Of a stretch of DNA of 60,708 bases, positions 15,677 through 24,363 are shown piece after piece. Each line of letters opens with the position of its first letter. Within the stretch, counting starts at the first letter, position 1. Made by a program: the position numbers and the translations under genes. Under the pieces are notes generated by a model. The model searched no databases. It was not told the DNA's origin and saw only the letters and a program-made list of their open reading frames with translations. This stretch comes from Gammaproteobacteria bacterium (GTDB taxonomy: Bacteria; Pseudomonadota; Gammaproteobacteria; Arenicellales; Arenicellaceae): positions 1 through 60,708 of the forward strand of contig JABDKW010000062.1 of assembly GCA_013002025.1 (NCBI GenBank), given 5' to 3'.

Positions 15677-16792
15677 TCAGCTCCCCGGCGGCACCAGCAC
15701 CAGCTTGCCAGTAAACTTTTTGGCCAGAAAATCCTGCTGCGCTTCGACAATGTCGAACAAAGGATACTGTTTGGCCACTAAGGGTTTGATTTCACCGCGT
15801 TCAATATACGACACCAGGTCTGCAAATATATTATCGGGTTGATAGGTCGAGCCGAATAAGGTGAGATCCTTGAGATACAAAGTGCGCACGTCCAGCTCCA
15901 CAATCGGCCCGGCGATCGCGCCGGAGGTCACATAACGTCCACCGCGGCGTAACACTTCCAGCAGGTCAGGCCAGACCGGCCCGGCTACCAGATCAACCAC
16001 CACGTCGACTGATTCATTGCCTAGCTCGGCAATCATGTCGGCATCGCGATCAATCGTTTGATCAGCCCCCAGAGCGAGCACATCCGCCGCCTTGGCTGCC
16101 GCGCACTGGGCGATTACGGTAGCGCCGCGCCGCTTTAAGAGCTGCACCGCGGCGGACCCAACACCGCCGGACGCACCGGTGACTAGCACCGTTTCAGCGC
16201 CGATATTGGCGCGCTGCAACATGCCCTCGGCGGTCGAATAGGCACAGGGGATGGAGGCCAGTTCCACATCGCTCCAGTCGCAGTCAATGGCCAGCGCATG
16301 ATGCGATACCGCGGCCATGTACTGCGCGAAAGCGCCGTTGCGTTCCGAGCCTTGGGTAAGGCACTCAAAGGTCTGGTCGCCGTCGGGCGCGGCCTGCATG
16401 GTACGCACCAGTACTCGTTGCCCGATTCTCTCCGGTGCGACATCGGCACCCACAGCGACAATGGTGCCGCAGCAATCCGCGCCCTGAATCAGCGGGAAGT
16501 TGAGCGCACTGCCAGCCCAGCCGCCATCATCATCGTCGGCACCGCTAAAGCCCTGCTCACCACCGCTGCCGGTGCCGGAGGTCACGCTTTTGGAGTACCA
16601 GGCGGTGCGGGTATTAATGTCGGTATTATTCATGCCGGCTGCCCCCACCCGAATCAACACTTCATCGGCCTCAGGTTGTGGCACTGGAATATCGTCGCGC
16701 GGCTGCAACTTATCAAAGCCGCCGTGCCCGGTGAGATACACCCCTTGCATAGTGGCCGGTACGGCCGAGCCTGTAGTCTGGCTAGTTGTCAT
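15677..16792 (-). CDS. MDR-superfamily zinc-less alcohol dehydrogenase/quinone reductase-like enzyme
   Basis: The 371-residue protein has the GroES-like N-terminal domain (EVLIRVGAAGMNNTDINTR, about 45-63), a Gly-rich insert and a Rossmann domain with the cofactor loop TGASGGVGSAAVQL (about 210). The start at 16792 has an in-frame ATG 14 codons later (MQGVYLTGHGGFD) as an alternative. These enzymes reduce or oxidise carbonyls with NADPH. It lies in the middle of the 20741-11867 operon, between two other redox genes. Confidence 0.8.
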   Translation of the reverse strand: MTTSQTTGSAVPATMQGVYLTGHGGFDKLQPRDDIPVPQPEADEVLIRVGAAGMNNTDINTRTAWYSKSVTSGTGSGGEQGFSGADDDDGGWAGSALNFPLIQGADCCGTIVAVGADVAPERIGQRVLVRTMQAAPDGDQTFECLTQGSERNGAFAQYMAAVSHHALAIDCDWSDVELASIPCAYSTAEGMLQRANIGAETVLVTGASGGVGSAAVQLLKRRGATVIAQCAAAKAADVLALGADQTIDRDADMIAELGNESVDVVVDLVAGPVWPDLLEVLRRGGRYVTSGAIAGPIVELDVRTLYLKDLTLFGSTYQPDNIFADLVSYIERGEIKPLVAKQYPLFDIVEAQQDFLAKKFTGKLVLVPPGS

Positions 16793-16821
16793 AGTCTGGT
16801 TACGGTGATGGGGTTTCGGTT

Positions 16822-17730
16822 TTAAACGTCATCGAGGTCGGCCCGCAATAGTTCGCCGGTCTCATCCTCAATGAGCTTTACTATCTGTAAGTGTGGCTGG
16901 TCAGCGCCATAACGCTGGGTCGCGGTTTGGTAATCTGCATAAACTGCGTCAGCCAGCTTCAAGGGCACTCCTAGGTGCTCACCCAGGCCGCTGATCAGGC
17001 GCATGTCTTTGGTTGCCAGGCCAAGGGTAAAGGAAGGGTCGTAACTGCCATTCAGCACTCGCGGAATGTAGGCGTCGGCCACATAACTCTGGGCACAGGA
17101 ATGTTGCAATACGGAGTACAGCGCGGCCAGATCCAATTGCGCCTTTTGCGCCAGCATCAGCGTTTCACCAATGCCCTCGGCCACCAGATAGTTAAGGTGC
17201 AATTGGCAAAGTTTGCTGACATAGCCAGCGCCGGCCGGACCCATCCTGACCGCTTTTTGGGTAAACGACGCCAACAAGTCCGCGTGCTGCTCGAGCATCG
17301 ATTCCTCGATGCCCAGCAGCATGGTCAGTGTGCCGGCAGCGGCTCCTTCAGCACCACCGGTAACTGGCGCATCGACCAGGCTAAGATGTGATGGCGCTGC
17401 TGCTAACAACGCCTGCCACTCAGCCAACTCATTGGTGCTGGTCTCAAACCACACCGCGCCCTGCGGCAGGTTCTCAAATAGTCCCTGCTCGCCAGTCGCC
17501 ACGGCATTGATTTCTACGCTGCTGGGCAGCGAGGTGAATACGATGTCGACTGATGAAGCCAGTGCAGCCACACTATCGCTGCGCCTGGCACCCTGCGCCA
17601 CCAGCGACTCAACGCTGCTGGTATTGATATCGTAAACAGTGAGTTGATGATCATTCTGCAAACAATAGCGCAGCAGGTTGCTGGCCATGCCAGAACCCAT
17701 ATTGCCAAGACCAATAAACCCGATATTCAT
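16822..17730 (-). CDS. beta-hydroxyacid dehydrogenase (3-hydroxyisobutyrate dehydrogenase family)
   Basis: This 302-residue protein begins with the Rossmann loop IGFIGLGNMGSGMASNLL. The substrate-binding stretch LVDAPVTGGAEGAAAGTLTM follows near residue 120, and the catalytic Lys lies in GYVSKLCQLHLN (about 175). It oxidises a short beta-hydroxy acid, such as a tartronate or hydroxyisobutyrate analogue, with NAD(P). It starts 3 bp downstream of the oxygenase gene stop and is clearly cotranscribed. Confidence 0.85.
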   Translation of the reverse strand: MNIGFIGLGNMGSGMASNLLRYCLQNDHQLTVYDINTSSVESLVAQGARRSDSVAALASSVDIVFTSLPSSVEINAVATGEQGLFENLPQGAVWFETSTNELAEWQALLAAAPSHLSLVDAPVTGGAEGAAAGTLTMLLGIEESMLEQHADLLASFTQKAVRMGPAGAGYVSKLCQLHLNYLVAEGIGETLMLAQKAQLDLAALYSVLQHSCAQSYVADAYIPRVLNGSYDPSFTLGLATKDMRLISGLGEHLGVPLKLADAVYADYQTATQRYGADQPHLQIVKLIEDETGELLRADLDDV

Positions 17731-17733
17731 GCC

Positions 17734-18669
17734 CTAGTCGGTGAGATGATCGGTGCGCGCCATATCCCGCTCAGCGTGAATGGGCAGATAACGCCCATAC
17801 AAAGTTTTGGCATGGTGGGGCCGGTTCATTAAGTACGGGTTGGTGTGATAGGTGGGCAGCGCAATAATGCGCGCAGTGTCGCCCTTGGTTTCAGTCACCC
17901 GATGCATGGAGTGGCGACCGCGAAACAATTGCAGATCTCCGTTCTTTAATGGCAATTCGCGCACCCCTTCCCGGGCGCCGTGCAATACCGCTTTTACCTC
18001 AGCATAGTTTTCGTTTTCCGGTGACCGCACATACGGACGGTATTCAAACACGCCGCCCTCGTCACTCTCCTGCACCAGGATACTGACCGTGAAATCATTG
18101 CCGTCAAAATGCCAGGGGAAATAGTCACCGTCTTGCATCACACTGTAGGGGTTGCGACCCAGCGGGTCGGCCCAGCGGTAGATTGGGCCGGCATTAATAC
18201 ACTCACATATAAAGTGCAGCACCACGTCGCTGTCGTAAATCTTTCGCAAGGTTGAATAGGGTTCCAGTAAATCAGAGTTGATGTAGGCGCTGGTGCGTTT
18301 CTGAAAAAAACGCACCGGGTGGTCGGTGGGCAGGCTGGGGTCATCCGGCGTGAAGTACGGGTTATTGTTATCGTCGGCATAAATCGCATTGGGTAACAAG
18401 CGCAATGCTTCATCACGCATGGCTGCCACGGCAGACGGCAATATGAAATCCGGCACGTGGCTGCAGCCATGCTCCACCAGTTCGGCCCGGCAGTGCTGCA
18501 CTAAATCCTGGCGCTTCGGGCTGGTCATATCGTGCAGGGGATACTCGTCCAGATCGATAAACTCCTCCAGCCTGATTTCCGCTGCTGCAAAGGCGCTGGG
18601 GCCAGTGCTGACACGCTCATTTAACTGCGCGATTTCGACTTCAGTAAGGTCAACGGTTTGTGCACGCAT
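17734..18669 (-). CDS. 2-oxoglutarate/Fe(II) oxygenase, ArpA/HalD-like
   Basis: About 311 residues from an ATG with GAGGTG seven bases upstream; a GTG two codons earlier is less well placed. The iron site is H-x-D in PWHFDGNDFTVSILVQ (about 183-198), with the distal His in SMHRVTETKGD and an Arg shortly after. The HFD form, not H-x-G, points to hydroxylation and not halogenation. The same fold includes ArpA-like and HalD-like enzymes acting on amino acids. It is followed closely by dehydrogenase genes, suggesting that its hydroxylated product is oxidised next. Confidence 0.7.
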   Translation of the reverse strand: MRAQTVDLTEVEIAQLNERVSTGPSAFAAAEIRLEEFIDLDEYPLHDMTSPKRQDLVQHCRAELVEHGCSHVPDFILPSAVAAMRDEALRLLPNAIYADDNNNPYFTPDDPSLPTDHPVRFFQKRTSAYINSDLLEPYSTLRKIYDSDVVLHFICECINAGPIYRWADPLGRNPYSVMQDGDYFPWHFDGNDFTVSILVQESDEGGVFEYRPYVRSPENENYAEVKAVLHGAREGVRELPLKNGDLQLFRGRHSMHRVTETKGDTARIIALPTYHTNPYLMNRPHHAKTLYGRYLPIHAERDMARTDHLTD

Positions 18670-18687
18670 GGTCACACCTCGGAATAG

Positions 18688-19419
18688 CTAATGTTGATAG
18701 GATGCGTCGGCTTTATCCAGCAAGCGCTTCAATGCTGGCCATTCATACTTGCCGGGTGGAAAGGCGGCGTACTGCTCGCTGGCTTTGGCCCACAACTCCG
18801 GGGCACCATTGACCAGCTTTTGATCGCTGGCGGTTACCGCCAACGCCACCTCACACATACGAATAAGATAGTACATATTCATAAAACACTCGCCAGCGGT
18901 GCTGCCCACGGTAAGAAAACCATGGTTGCGCATCACCAGGCAGGAGTTGCCCTGCAGCCGCTCGGCAATGCGAAAGCGTTCGTCAGGGTCTACCGACAGG
19001 CCTTCCCAATCGTGGTAGCCGACCTTGCCGTACAGCATGGATGAGTCCTGCACCAGAAACGGAATTTCTTCAAACGCCGTGGCCGCAATGGCGCTGGGTG
19101 GGTGCGCATGAAATACGAATTTGCTGTCGGGATGGTTCAGATGCACGGCGCTGTGAATAATAAAGCCCGCCGTGTTCACGTCGGACGGGCCTTCTATAAC
19201 CGTTCCTTCTTCATCAACTTTGATAAGGTTTGACGCGCATACTTCGGTGTAGTGCAAGCCGAAGCGATGCATATAAAAATGGTGGTCGCTGCCCGGCACC
19301 CGCGCGGTGATGTGGTTCCACACCGTGTCATCCCAGCCGAAGCGCGCGGTCAGGCGAAACATGGCGGCCAGATCGATGCGCACCTGTTCTTGTTGCTGTT
19401 CCTGGTTTAATTCACTCAT
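18688..19419 (-). CDS. class II aldolase/adducin family protein
   Basis: This 243-residue protein has the zinc site of the family: VFHAHPPSAIA (about 105-115, His-x-His) and a third His in RNHGFLTVG (about 162), with the N-terminal TARFGWDD and HITARVPG motifs. Members cleave or decarboxylate short sugar acids, fuculose or ribulose phosphates, or act as epimerases. With the neighbouring hydroxyacid dehydrogenases this suggests a short hydroxy-acid intermediate. The exact reaction is unknown. Confidence 0.8.
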   Translation of the reverse strand: MSELNQEQQQEQVRIDLAAMFRLTARFGWDDTVWNHITARVPGSDHHFYMHRFGLHYTEVCASNLIKVDEEGTVIEGPSDVNTAGFIIHSAVHLNHPDSKFVFHAHPPSAIAATAFEEIPFLVQDSSMLYGKVGYHDWEGLSVDPDERFRIAERLQGNSCLVMRNHGFLTVGSTAGECFMNMYYLIRMCEVALAVTASDQKLVNGAPELWAKASEQYAAFPPGKYEWPALKRLLDKADASYQH

Positions 19420-19452
19420 GACGATGCTCTAGTTTGAAGGTTGATGTTGCTG

Positions 19453-20388
19453 TTACGTTGACGCGGCGTGTTGCGGCGGCAGGTGAATCGGCTGTGGTAC
19501 GTCACCTTTCTCGAGACGGCGAATATTCTCGACTACCGGCCGCGACGCTGATTTGACATAGGTGGAGCCCGACATATGCGGGGTGACGTACACATTAGGC
19601 ATCCGCCAGTAAGGGGATTCCTGTGGCAATGGTTCTTGCGCAAAACAATCCAGGGCTGCTCCGGAGACATGCCCATCGTTAAGCAGCTCGATAAGTCCAT
19701 CATCATCGATAACGGCTCCACGACTGATGTTTATCAGAAAAGCGCCCTTGGGCAATGCACTCAACCGTTGTCGGTTTAACAAGTGCCGGGTACTGTCGTT
19801 CAGCGGCAGGCAATTAACCACCACATCTGAGTGTTGCAAAGCCTCTGACAGTTCACCTGCACCATGCCAGGTCTTCACCCCTTCGATTTGCCGCGGGCTG
19901 CGATTCCAGCCTTGCGCGCAAAAGCCGCCGCCCGCGATGCGCTGGGCGACTTCCTGGCCGATAATGCCCAGCCCCAGTACCGTGACACGGAACTCTTTGC
20001 TGCGGGTCACTTCATGCGCCTGCCATTCGGCGCGCTGCGCTTGCTGGCGATAGTCTTCGTAGCGGCGGTGGAAATGCATGGCCCAATACAGTGCGTATTG
20101 CGCCATATCGTTACCCACATCGGGGTCCAATAACCGAACCACCGGCACCTTGGGCAAGTCAGGCTCGGCATCAATATGGTCGGTGCCCGCACCCAGCAGC
20201 AGGATCGCCTGCAGATTCGGGTAGCGCCTGAGATCACCGTGCGGGTGCTTCCATACAACGGCGTACTTTATTTGTGCCGGGTCCGGCACTTCCGGCCAAA
20301 CATGCACCGGCATATCTGGTAGCTCATCGGCAAACACATCAGCCCAGGGCTGATTCTCAAAGCCCATATTGTTGAGCAGTATCGCCAT
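19453..20388 (-). CDS. D-2-hydroxyacid dehydrogenase, GhrA-like
   Basis: About 311 residues; the ATG at 20388 overlaps the TGA of the SMR gene. It has the NAD-binding loop VLGLGIIGQEVAQRI (about 138-152), the Arg of ISRGAVID (about 230), Glu in CFAQEPLP (about 260) and the catalytic His in TPHMSGST (about 278). It resembles glyoxylate/hydroxypyruvate reductase A and would act on a short 2-keto acid. Its position right after the exporter gene makes it the second gene of the operon. Confidence 0.85.
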   Translation of the reverse strand: MAILLNNMGFENQPWADVFADELPDMPVHVWPEVPDPAQIKYAVVWKHPHGDLRRYPNLQAILLLGAGTDHIDAEPDLPKVPVVRLLDPDVGNDMAQYALYWAMHFHRRYEDYRQQAQRAEWQAHEVTRSKEFRVTVLGLGIIGQEVAQRIAGGGFCAQGWNRSPRQIEGVKTWHGAGELSEALQHSDVVVNCLPLNDSTRHLLNRQRLSALPKGAFLINISRGAVIDDDGLIELLNDGHVSGAALDCFAQEPLPQESPYWRMPNVYVTPHMSGSTYVKSASRPVVENIRRLEKGDVPQPIHLPPQHAAST

Positions 20389-20741
20389 CACTCCACTGCT
20401 GCGCTGGATTGATCAGCGGCTGCACGCTCCACCACTTGCAAGCCCACCACACCAATTACAATCAGCGCGATAAATAGAATTTTCAATGGTGTCAGCACTT
20501 CGCTGAAAAAGAACACGCCAATCAGGGCAATCAGCACAATGCCGGCGCCGCACCAGATGGCATAGACCACGCTGATATCCAGCGTGCGAACGCTTTGCGA
20601 TAACATATACAGCGCGGTCATAAAGCCCAGGATGCAGATGCTTGACGGCAACCATTGCGTGAACCCGTCGGACATTTTTAATGCCGACGTTCCGACCACT
20701 TCAAATAAAATACCAAGCGCCAAATAGGTCCAGGGACTCAT
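20388..20741 (-). CDS. small multidrug resistance (SMR) family transporter
   Basis: This 117-residue protein has four transmembrane helices and the essential membrane Glu in helix 1 (ALGILFEVVGTSALKMS, Glu at about 14), as in EmrE. SMR proteins exchange protons for cations, including quaternary ammonium compounds and, in some subgroups, betaines and choline. As first gene of a catabolic operon next to a LysR regulator it may handle the operon's cationic substrate or remove a toxic one. The direction of transport cannot be told. Confidence 0.85.
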   Translation of the reverse strand: MSPWTYLALGILFEVVGTSALKMSDGFTQWLPSSICILGFMTALYMLSQSVRTLDISVVYAIWCGAGIVLIALIGVFFFSEVLTPLKILFIALIVIGVVGLQVVERAAADQSSAAVE

Positions 20742-20822
20742 GACAAAACTCCTTCAAACATAACCACACAAGCTTAATTCCAGCGTCAATTCTTGTAAAT
20801 CGAAATTAGCTGGTATGTAATA

Positions 20823-20844
20823 TTAGTTTTAGTGGATTAACTAA
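20823..20844. promoter_or_regulatory. palindrome at the LysR start, candidate autoregulatory site
   Basis: TTAGTT and AACTAA form a 6-bp inverted repeat with a 10-bp spacer, ending on the first base of the LysR ATG in the 102-bp divergent gap. The size and T/A ends suit a LysR-type box. The core TTTAGTGGATTAA also occurs at 36829, just before another start codon, so chance is possible. Confidence 0.4.
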
Positions 20845-21686
20845 TGAATATCGAAACCATTCGCGCCTTTCTGGAAGTGGCCTCGGCCGGCAGCTTCCAA
20901 CAGGCGGCCGCCAACCTGCACATTACGCAGTCGGCCATGAGTGCGCGCATCAAAAGCCTCGAGCAATTACTCAATCGCCCGCTGTTTAATCGCAAACGTA
21001 ATGGCGCCACCCTGACCGCCGGCGGCCATGCCTTTTACAAGCATGCGCAGACCGTGGTGCGCACCTGGGAATTAGCGCGCCAGGAAACCGCGCTGTCGAG
21101 TGACATGAACGCCATGGTCGGCCTTGGAGTGCAACTCAATCACTGGAAAAGCACCGCCGCGCCCTGGCTGCAATGGATGAAACATAATGCGCCCGATGTG
21201 GCGACCCAGATCAAATCCGACTATTCCGATCGACTGATGACGATGTTGCGCAATGGTCTGATCAATGTTGCAGTATTGGTGGAACCGCAGCGCAGCCCGG
21301 ATATCGTGATCGAAGAGTTTGCCCGCGAAAAGCTGGTGCTGGTATCAACAGTGCCGCGACGCGCGCAGGCGACGCCGGTGGAAGGCTATGTATTTGTCGA
21401 TTGGGGAACGCGCTTCAGGGAAGCGCACACACTGGCTTTCCCGGATAACCCCATGCACCAGATCACAGTAGGCCTGGCAGCGGTTGGCTTAAACCATATA
21501 CTTGAACAGGGCGGCTCCGGCTATTTTCTGGAGAGCGAAGTCACTAAACTGATTGACGACGGCTCACTGCACCGCGTAAGCGATGCCCAGGAGTTCAGCG
21601 TAGCCACCTATCTCGCTTACTTCGCTGAAGCGCGCGAATCGATATCAGTACAAACAGCCCTGCAGGGCTTGCAGGCCATTCATTAA
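20844..21686 (+). CDS. LysR-family transcriptional regulator
   Basis: The 280-residue regulator opens with FLEVASAGSFQQAAANLHI and QSAMSARIKSLEQLL, a classic LysR helix-turn-helix, then an effector domain. It is divergent from the SMR-led operon by 102 bp and 12 bp upstream of the enolase-superfamily gene on its own strand. It could therefore control both sides. Confidence 0.85.
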   Translation: MNIETIRAFLEVASAGSFQQAAANLHITQSAMSARIKSLEQLLNRPLFNRKRNGATLTAGGHAFYKHAQTVVRTWELARQETALSSDMNAMVGLGVQLNHWKSTAAPWLQWMKHNAPDVATQIKSDYSDRLMTMLRNGLINVAVLVEPQRSPDIVIEEFAREKLVLVSTVPRRAQATPVEGYVFVDWGTRFREAHTLAFPDNPMHQITVGLAAVGLNHILEQGGSGYFLESEVTKLIDDGSLHRVSDAQEFSVATYLAYFAEARESISVQTALQGLQAIH

Positions 21687-21698
21687 CAGGGGAATGAA

Positions 21699-22781
21699 AT
21701 GATAATTACCGAAATCAAAACTGAAACCGTTGAGTTACCGCTGGAGGCGCCGATTGCTACCGCCATCCATAATGTGGAATCCATCGGCTGCGTGTTGCTG
21801 ACACTCAAAACCGATGAGGGGATCGATGGTGAGGCCTATGTGTATACGATTAACGCCGCACGCATCAGGGCCTTTGAAGAAATGATTAAAGGCTTTTCGC
21901 ACCAGCTACTCAATCGTGACCCGCATTATGTCGGCGCCATCTGGCATTGCATCTGGGATGAAATTAACCCCACCGGCCATAAGGGTGTCACGGTCTCCGC
22001 GATGTCCGCTATTGACGTCGCCTGCTGGGACATAGTCGGCAAAGCCGCTGACAAACCCCTGCATCATATTTTTGGTGCCTGCCGGGACTCCATTAAAACC
22101 TATGCCAGCGGTGGCCTGTGGTTATCCGAAGACATTGAAACCATTGTCGAGGAAGCCAAGGAGTATGTTGCCATGGGCTTCAGGGGCATGAAGGTCAGGG
22201 TCGGCTCCGGCAATATTAAATACGATGTCGCGCGGGTAGCCGCCGTTCGTGAAGCCGTCGGCCCGGATATCGAGCTAATGGCCGATGTGAATCAGGCTCT
22301 TCGGCCTAAGCAGGCTATTCGGCTGGGTGACGAATTAGAGGAGTACCACCTGTTGTGGCTGGAAGAACCCGTGGCCGCGCACGATCTCGAGGGCCACGCA
22401 AAAGTCACCGCGTCGATCGTCACGCCGGTGGCCTCAGGCGAAACCGAGTACACGCGATTTGGTATGCAACAGATGATCAACGTTGAAGCTTGTGACGTTC
22501 TGATGCCGGACTTACAGCGAATTGGTGGCTATTCGGAAATGTTAAAGGTGGCTCATATTGCCAGTGCTCACAACATAAAAATTTCCACCCATGTGTTTAC
22601 CGAACACAGCCTGTGTATCGCCGGCGCCGCCTATAACTGCATCAGCGTTGAACACATGCCCTGGCTGGGCGTTATGTTCAACGAATCCATGGAAATGCGT
22701 GATGGTGAAATAATCATTCCGCAGCGCCCCGGCACCGGTTTCACCTTCAACTGGGACGCGCTGGATGAATTTATTATCTAA
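21699..22781 (+). CDS. enolase-superfamily enzyme (mandelate racemase-like), second copy
   Basis: This 360-residue protein has the capping domain (residues 1-125) and barrel. Metal ligands are in MADVNQ (about 195), WLEEPVA (about 220) and ASGETEY (about 247); the Asp-His pair is DVLMPDLQRIGG and STHVFTEH. In the K-x-K motif the second residue is Arg (GMKVRVG). The enzyme would remove a proton next to a carboxylate and act as a racemase or dehydratase on a hydroxy acid or N-methylated acid. Its stop codon abuts that of the convergent MttB gene with no gap. Confidence 0.8.
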   Translation: MIITEIKTETVELPLEAPIATAIHNVESIGCVLLTLKTDEGIDGEAYVYTINAARIRAFEEMIKGFSHQLLNRDPHYVGAIWHCIWDEINPTGHKGVTVSAMSAIDVACWDIVGKAADKPLHHIFGACRDSIKTYASGGLWLSEDIETIVEEAKEYVAMGFRGMKVRVGSGNIKYDVARVAAVREAVGPDIELMADVNQALRPKQAIRLGDELEEYHLLWLEEPVAAHDLEGHAKVTASIVTPVASGETEYTRFGMQQMINVEACDVLMPDLQRIGGYSEMLKVAHIASAHNIKISTHVFTEHSLCIAGAAYNCISVEHMPWLGVMFNESMEMRDGEIIIPQRPGTGFTFNWDALDEFII

Positions 22782-24314
22782 TCAGGCCACATTCGAATCT
22801 GGAAAGCTGGCTTTCTTCTCTTCCATGTAGGCAATCAGGGCCTCATCAATCGCGGGGTCCAGCGGCGGCAGCTCGTAGTCGGCCAGCATTTTTTTCCATT
22901 TGGCATTGGCGCGCTGACTCTGGTCGGTGCTGCCGTCCTCCACCCACTGCTCATAGCTGTTGTTATCCGCCATATCTGACCGATAAAAGGCGGTTTTGAA
23001 ATTCTTCTGCGTATGATCGCAGCCCAAAAAGTGCTTGCCAGGCCCCACTTCTCTCAGTGCGTCCATGGCCTGCCCATTTTCGCTCATATCAACGCCTTCG
23101 GCGGCAACACGAACCATGCCGGCCTGATCAGCGTCCATCACAAACTTCTCATAACCCATGGCCAAGCCACCTTCCAACCAGCCCGCGGTGTGCAAGGCGA
23201 AGTTAACACCCGCATTTAGCGTGGCGTTTAAGGTATTGGCCGCTTCATAACCGGCTTGCGCATCCGGCAGTTTGGAAGCGGTGAAACCACCGCCACTTCT
23301 GAATGGCACGCCCAGGCGTCGTGCCAGAGCGCCACCAATATTCATGACCTGCGCGGCCTCCGGCGTACCGAATGTCGGCGCGCCGCTTTGCATCGACATG
23401 GAACTGACAAAATTCCCGTAGATCATCGGCGCACCGGGGCGCAATAATTGAATCAGCGTCATGCCGGCCAGACCTTCGGCAAAACTTTGTGCCGCCACAC
23501 CGGCTGCGGAGACTGGCGACATGGCGCCGGCGATAATGAATGGCGTCACAATACAGGCCTGATTATTACGCGCATACACCTTTAACGCGCCCAACATGGT
23601 GGCATCAAAGGTCATGGGCGAGTTGGCGTTAATCAGGTTTACCAATACACAGTTCTGATCCACGAACTCATCGCCAAACACGATCTTGGCCATGTTGACG
23701 GAATCCTCAGCGCGCATCGGATGCGTGACCGACCCCATAAACGGTTTGTCGGAATATTTGATATGGCTGTAAACCATATCGTAGTGGCGTTTGTTTACCG
23801 GTAAATCCACTGGCTCACAAATAGTGCCACCGGAGTGATGCAGATTATCTGACATGTACGCCAGCTTGATGAAGTTGCGAAAATCCTCAATGGTGGCATA
23901 GCGCCGACCGTTATCCAGGTCATGTACAAATGGCGGGCCGTAGGCTGGCACCAGCACCATATTGTCGCCGCCGATAACCACGCTGCGTTCCGGGTTCCGC
24001 GCGTGTTGGGTAAATTCCCGCTGGGCCGTTTTTTGAATAATCTCCCGACACATGCCGCGTGGGAAGTGCACGGTTTCACCCTCGATTGACGCACCGGCCT
24101 GCTTAAAAATCTCCAATGCTTCAGGGTCCTCACCGAACACAATGCCAATTTCTTCTAAAATGGTTTCAGCATTGTTTTCAATGATCTGCAATGACTCTTC
24201 ATTGAGTACCTCATAGTAAGGAATCTTGCGCTTGATATAGGCAGGGGCTTTTGGTGCCGCCTCTTTGACTTCATCACCGCCGCGTCGTCGTCTGTTTCTT
24301 CGCTCTCTAGCCAT
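22782..24314 (-). CDS. MttB-superfamily (non-pyrrolysine) methyltransferase 1, likely glycine betaine:corrinoid methyltransferase
   Basis: The 510-residue protein matches the trimethylamine methyltransferase family over its whole length: QHARNPERSVVIGGDN, LHHSGGTICEPVD, HIKYSDKPFMGSV, a YGNFVSSMSMQSGAPTFG block and the C-terminal LDPAIDEALIAYM. No in-frame TAG interrupts it, so it belongs to the pyrrolysine-free group whose characterised members demethylate glycine betaine, proline betaine or carnitine. It would move a methyl group onto the operon's corrinoid protein. It is the last gene of the 34793-22782 run. The N-terminus (MARERRNRRRRGG) is strikingly Arg-rich, unlike the rest of the protein. 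Confidence 0.85.
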   Translation of the reverse strand: MARERRNRRRRGGDEVKEAAPKAPAYIKRKIPYYEVLNEESLQIIENNAETILEEIGIVFGEDPEALEIFKQAGASIEGETVHFPRGMCREIIQKTAQREFTQHARNPERSVVIGGDNMVLVPAYGPPFVHDLDNGRRYATIEDFRNFIKLAYMSDNLHHSGGTICEPVDLPVNKRHYDMVYSHIKYSDKPFMGSVTHPMRAEDSVNMAKIVFGDEFVDQNCVLVNLINANSPMTFDATMLGALKVYARNNQACIVTPFIIAGAMSPVSAAGVAAQSFAEGLAGMTLIQLLRPGAPMIYGNFVSSMSMQSGAPTFGTPEAAQVMNIGGALARRLGVPFRSGGGFTASKLPDAQAGYEAANTLNATLNAGVNFALHTAGWLEGGLAMGYEKFVMDADQAGMVRVAAEGVDMSENGQAMDALREVGPGKHFLGCDHTQKNFKTAFYRSDMADNNSYEQWVEDGSTDQSQRANAKWKKMLADYELPPLDPAIDEALIAYMEEKKASFPDSNVA

Positions 24315-24363
24315 GGTTATATTCCTGTGCAGGTAATAGTTCTCTAAAAGGTTTATTTGATTG

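Noticed and set aside
22782-24314. Pyrrolysine-dependent trimethylamine methyltransferase
   Set aside because: None of the three MttB homologues has an in-frame TAG within the conserved region and no pyl genes are present.
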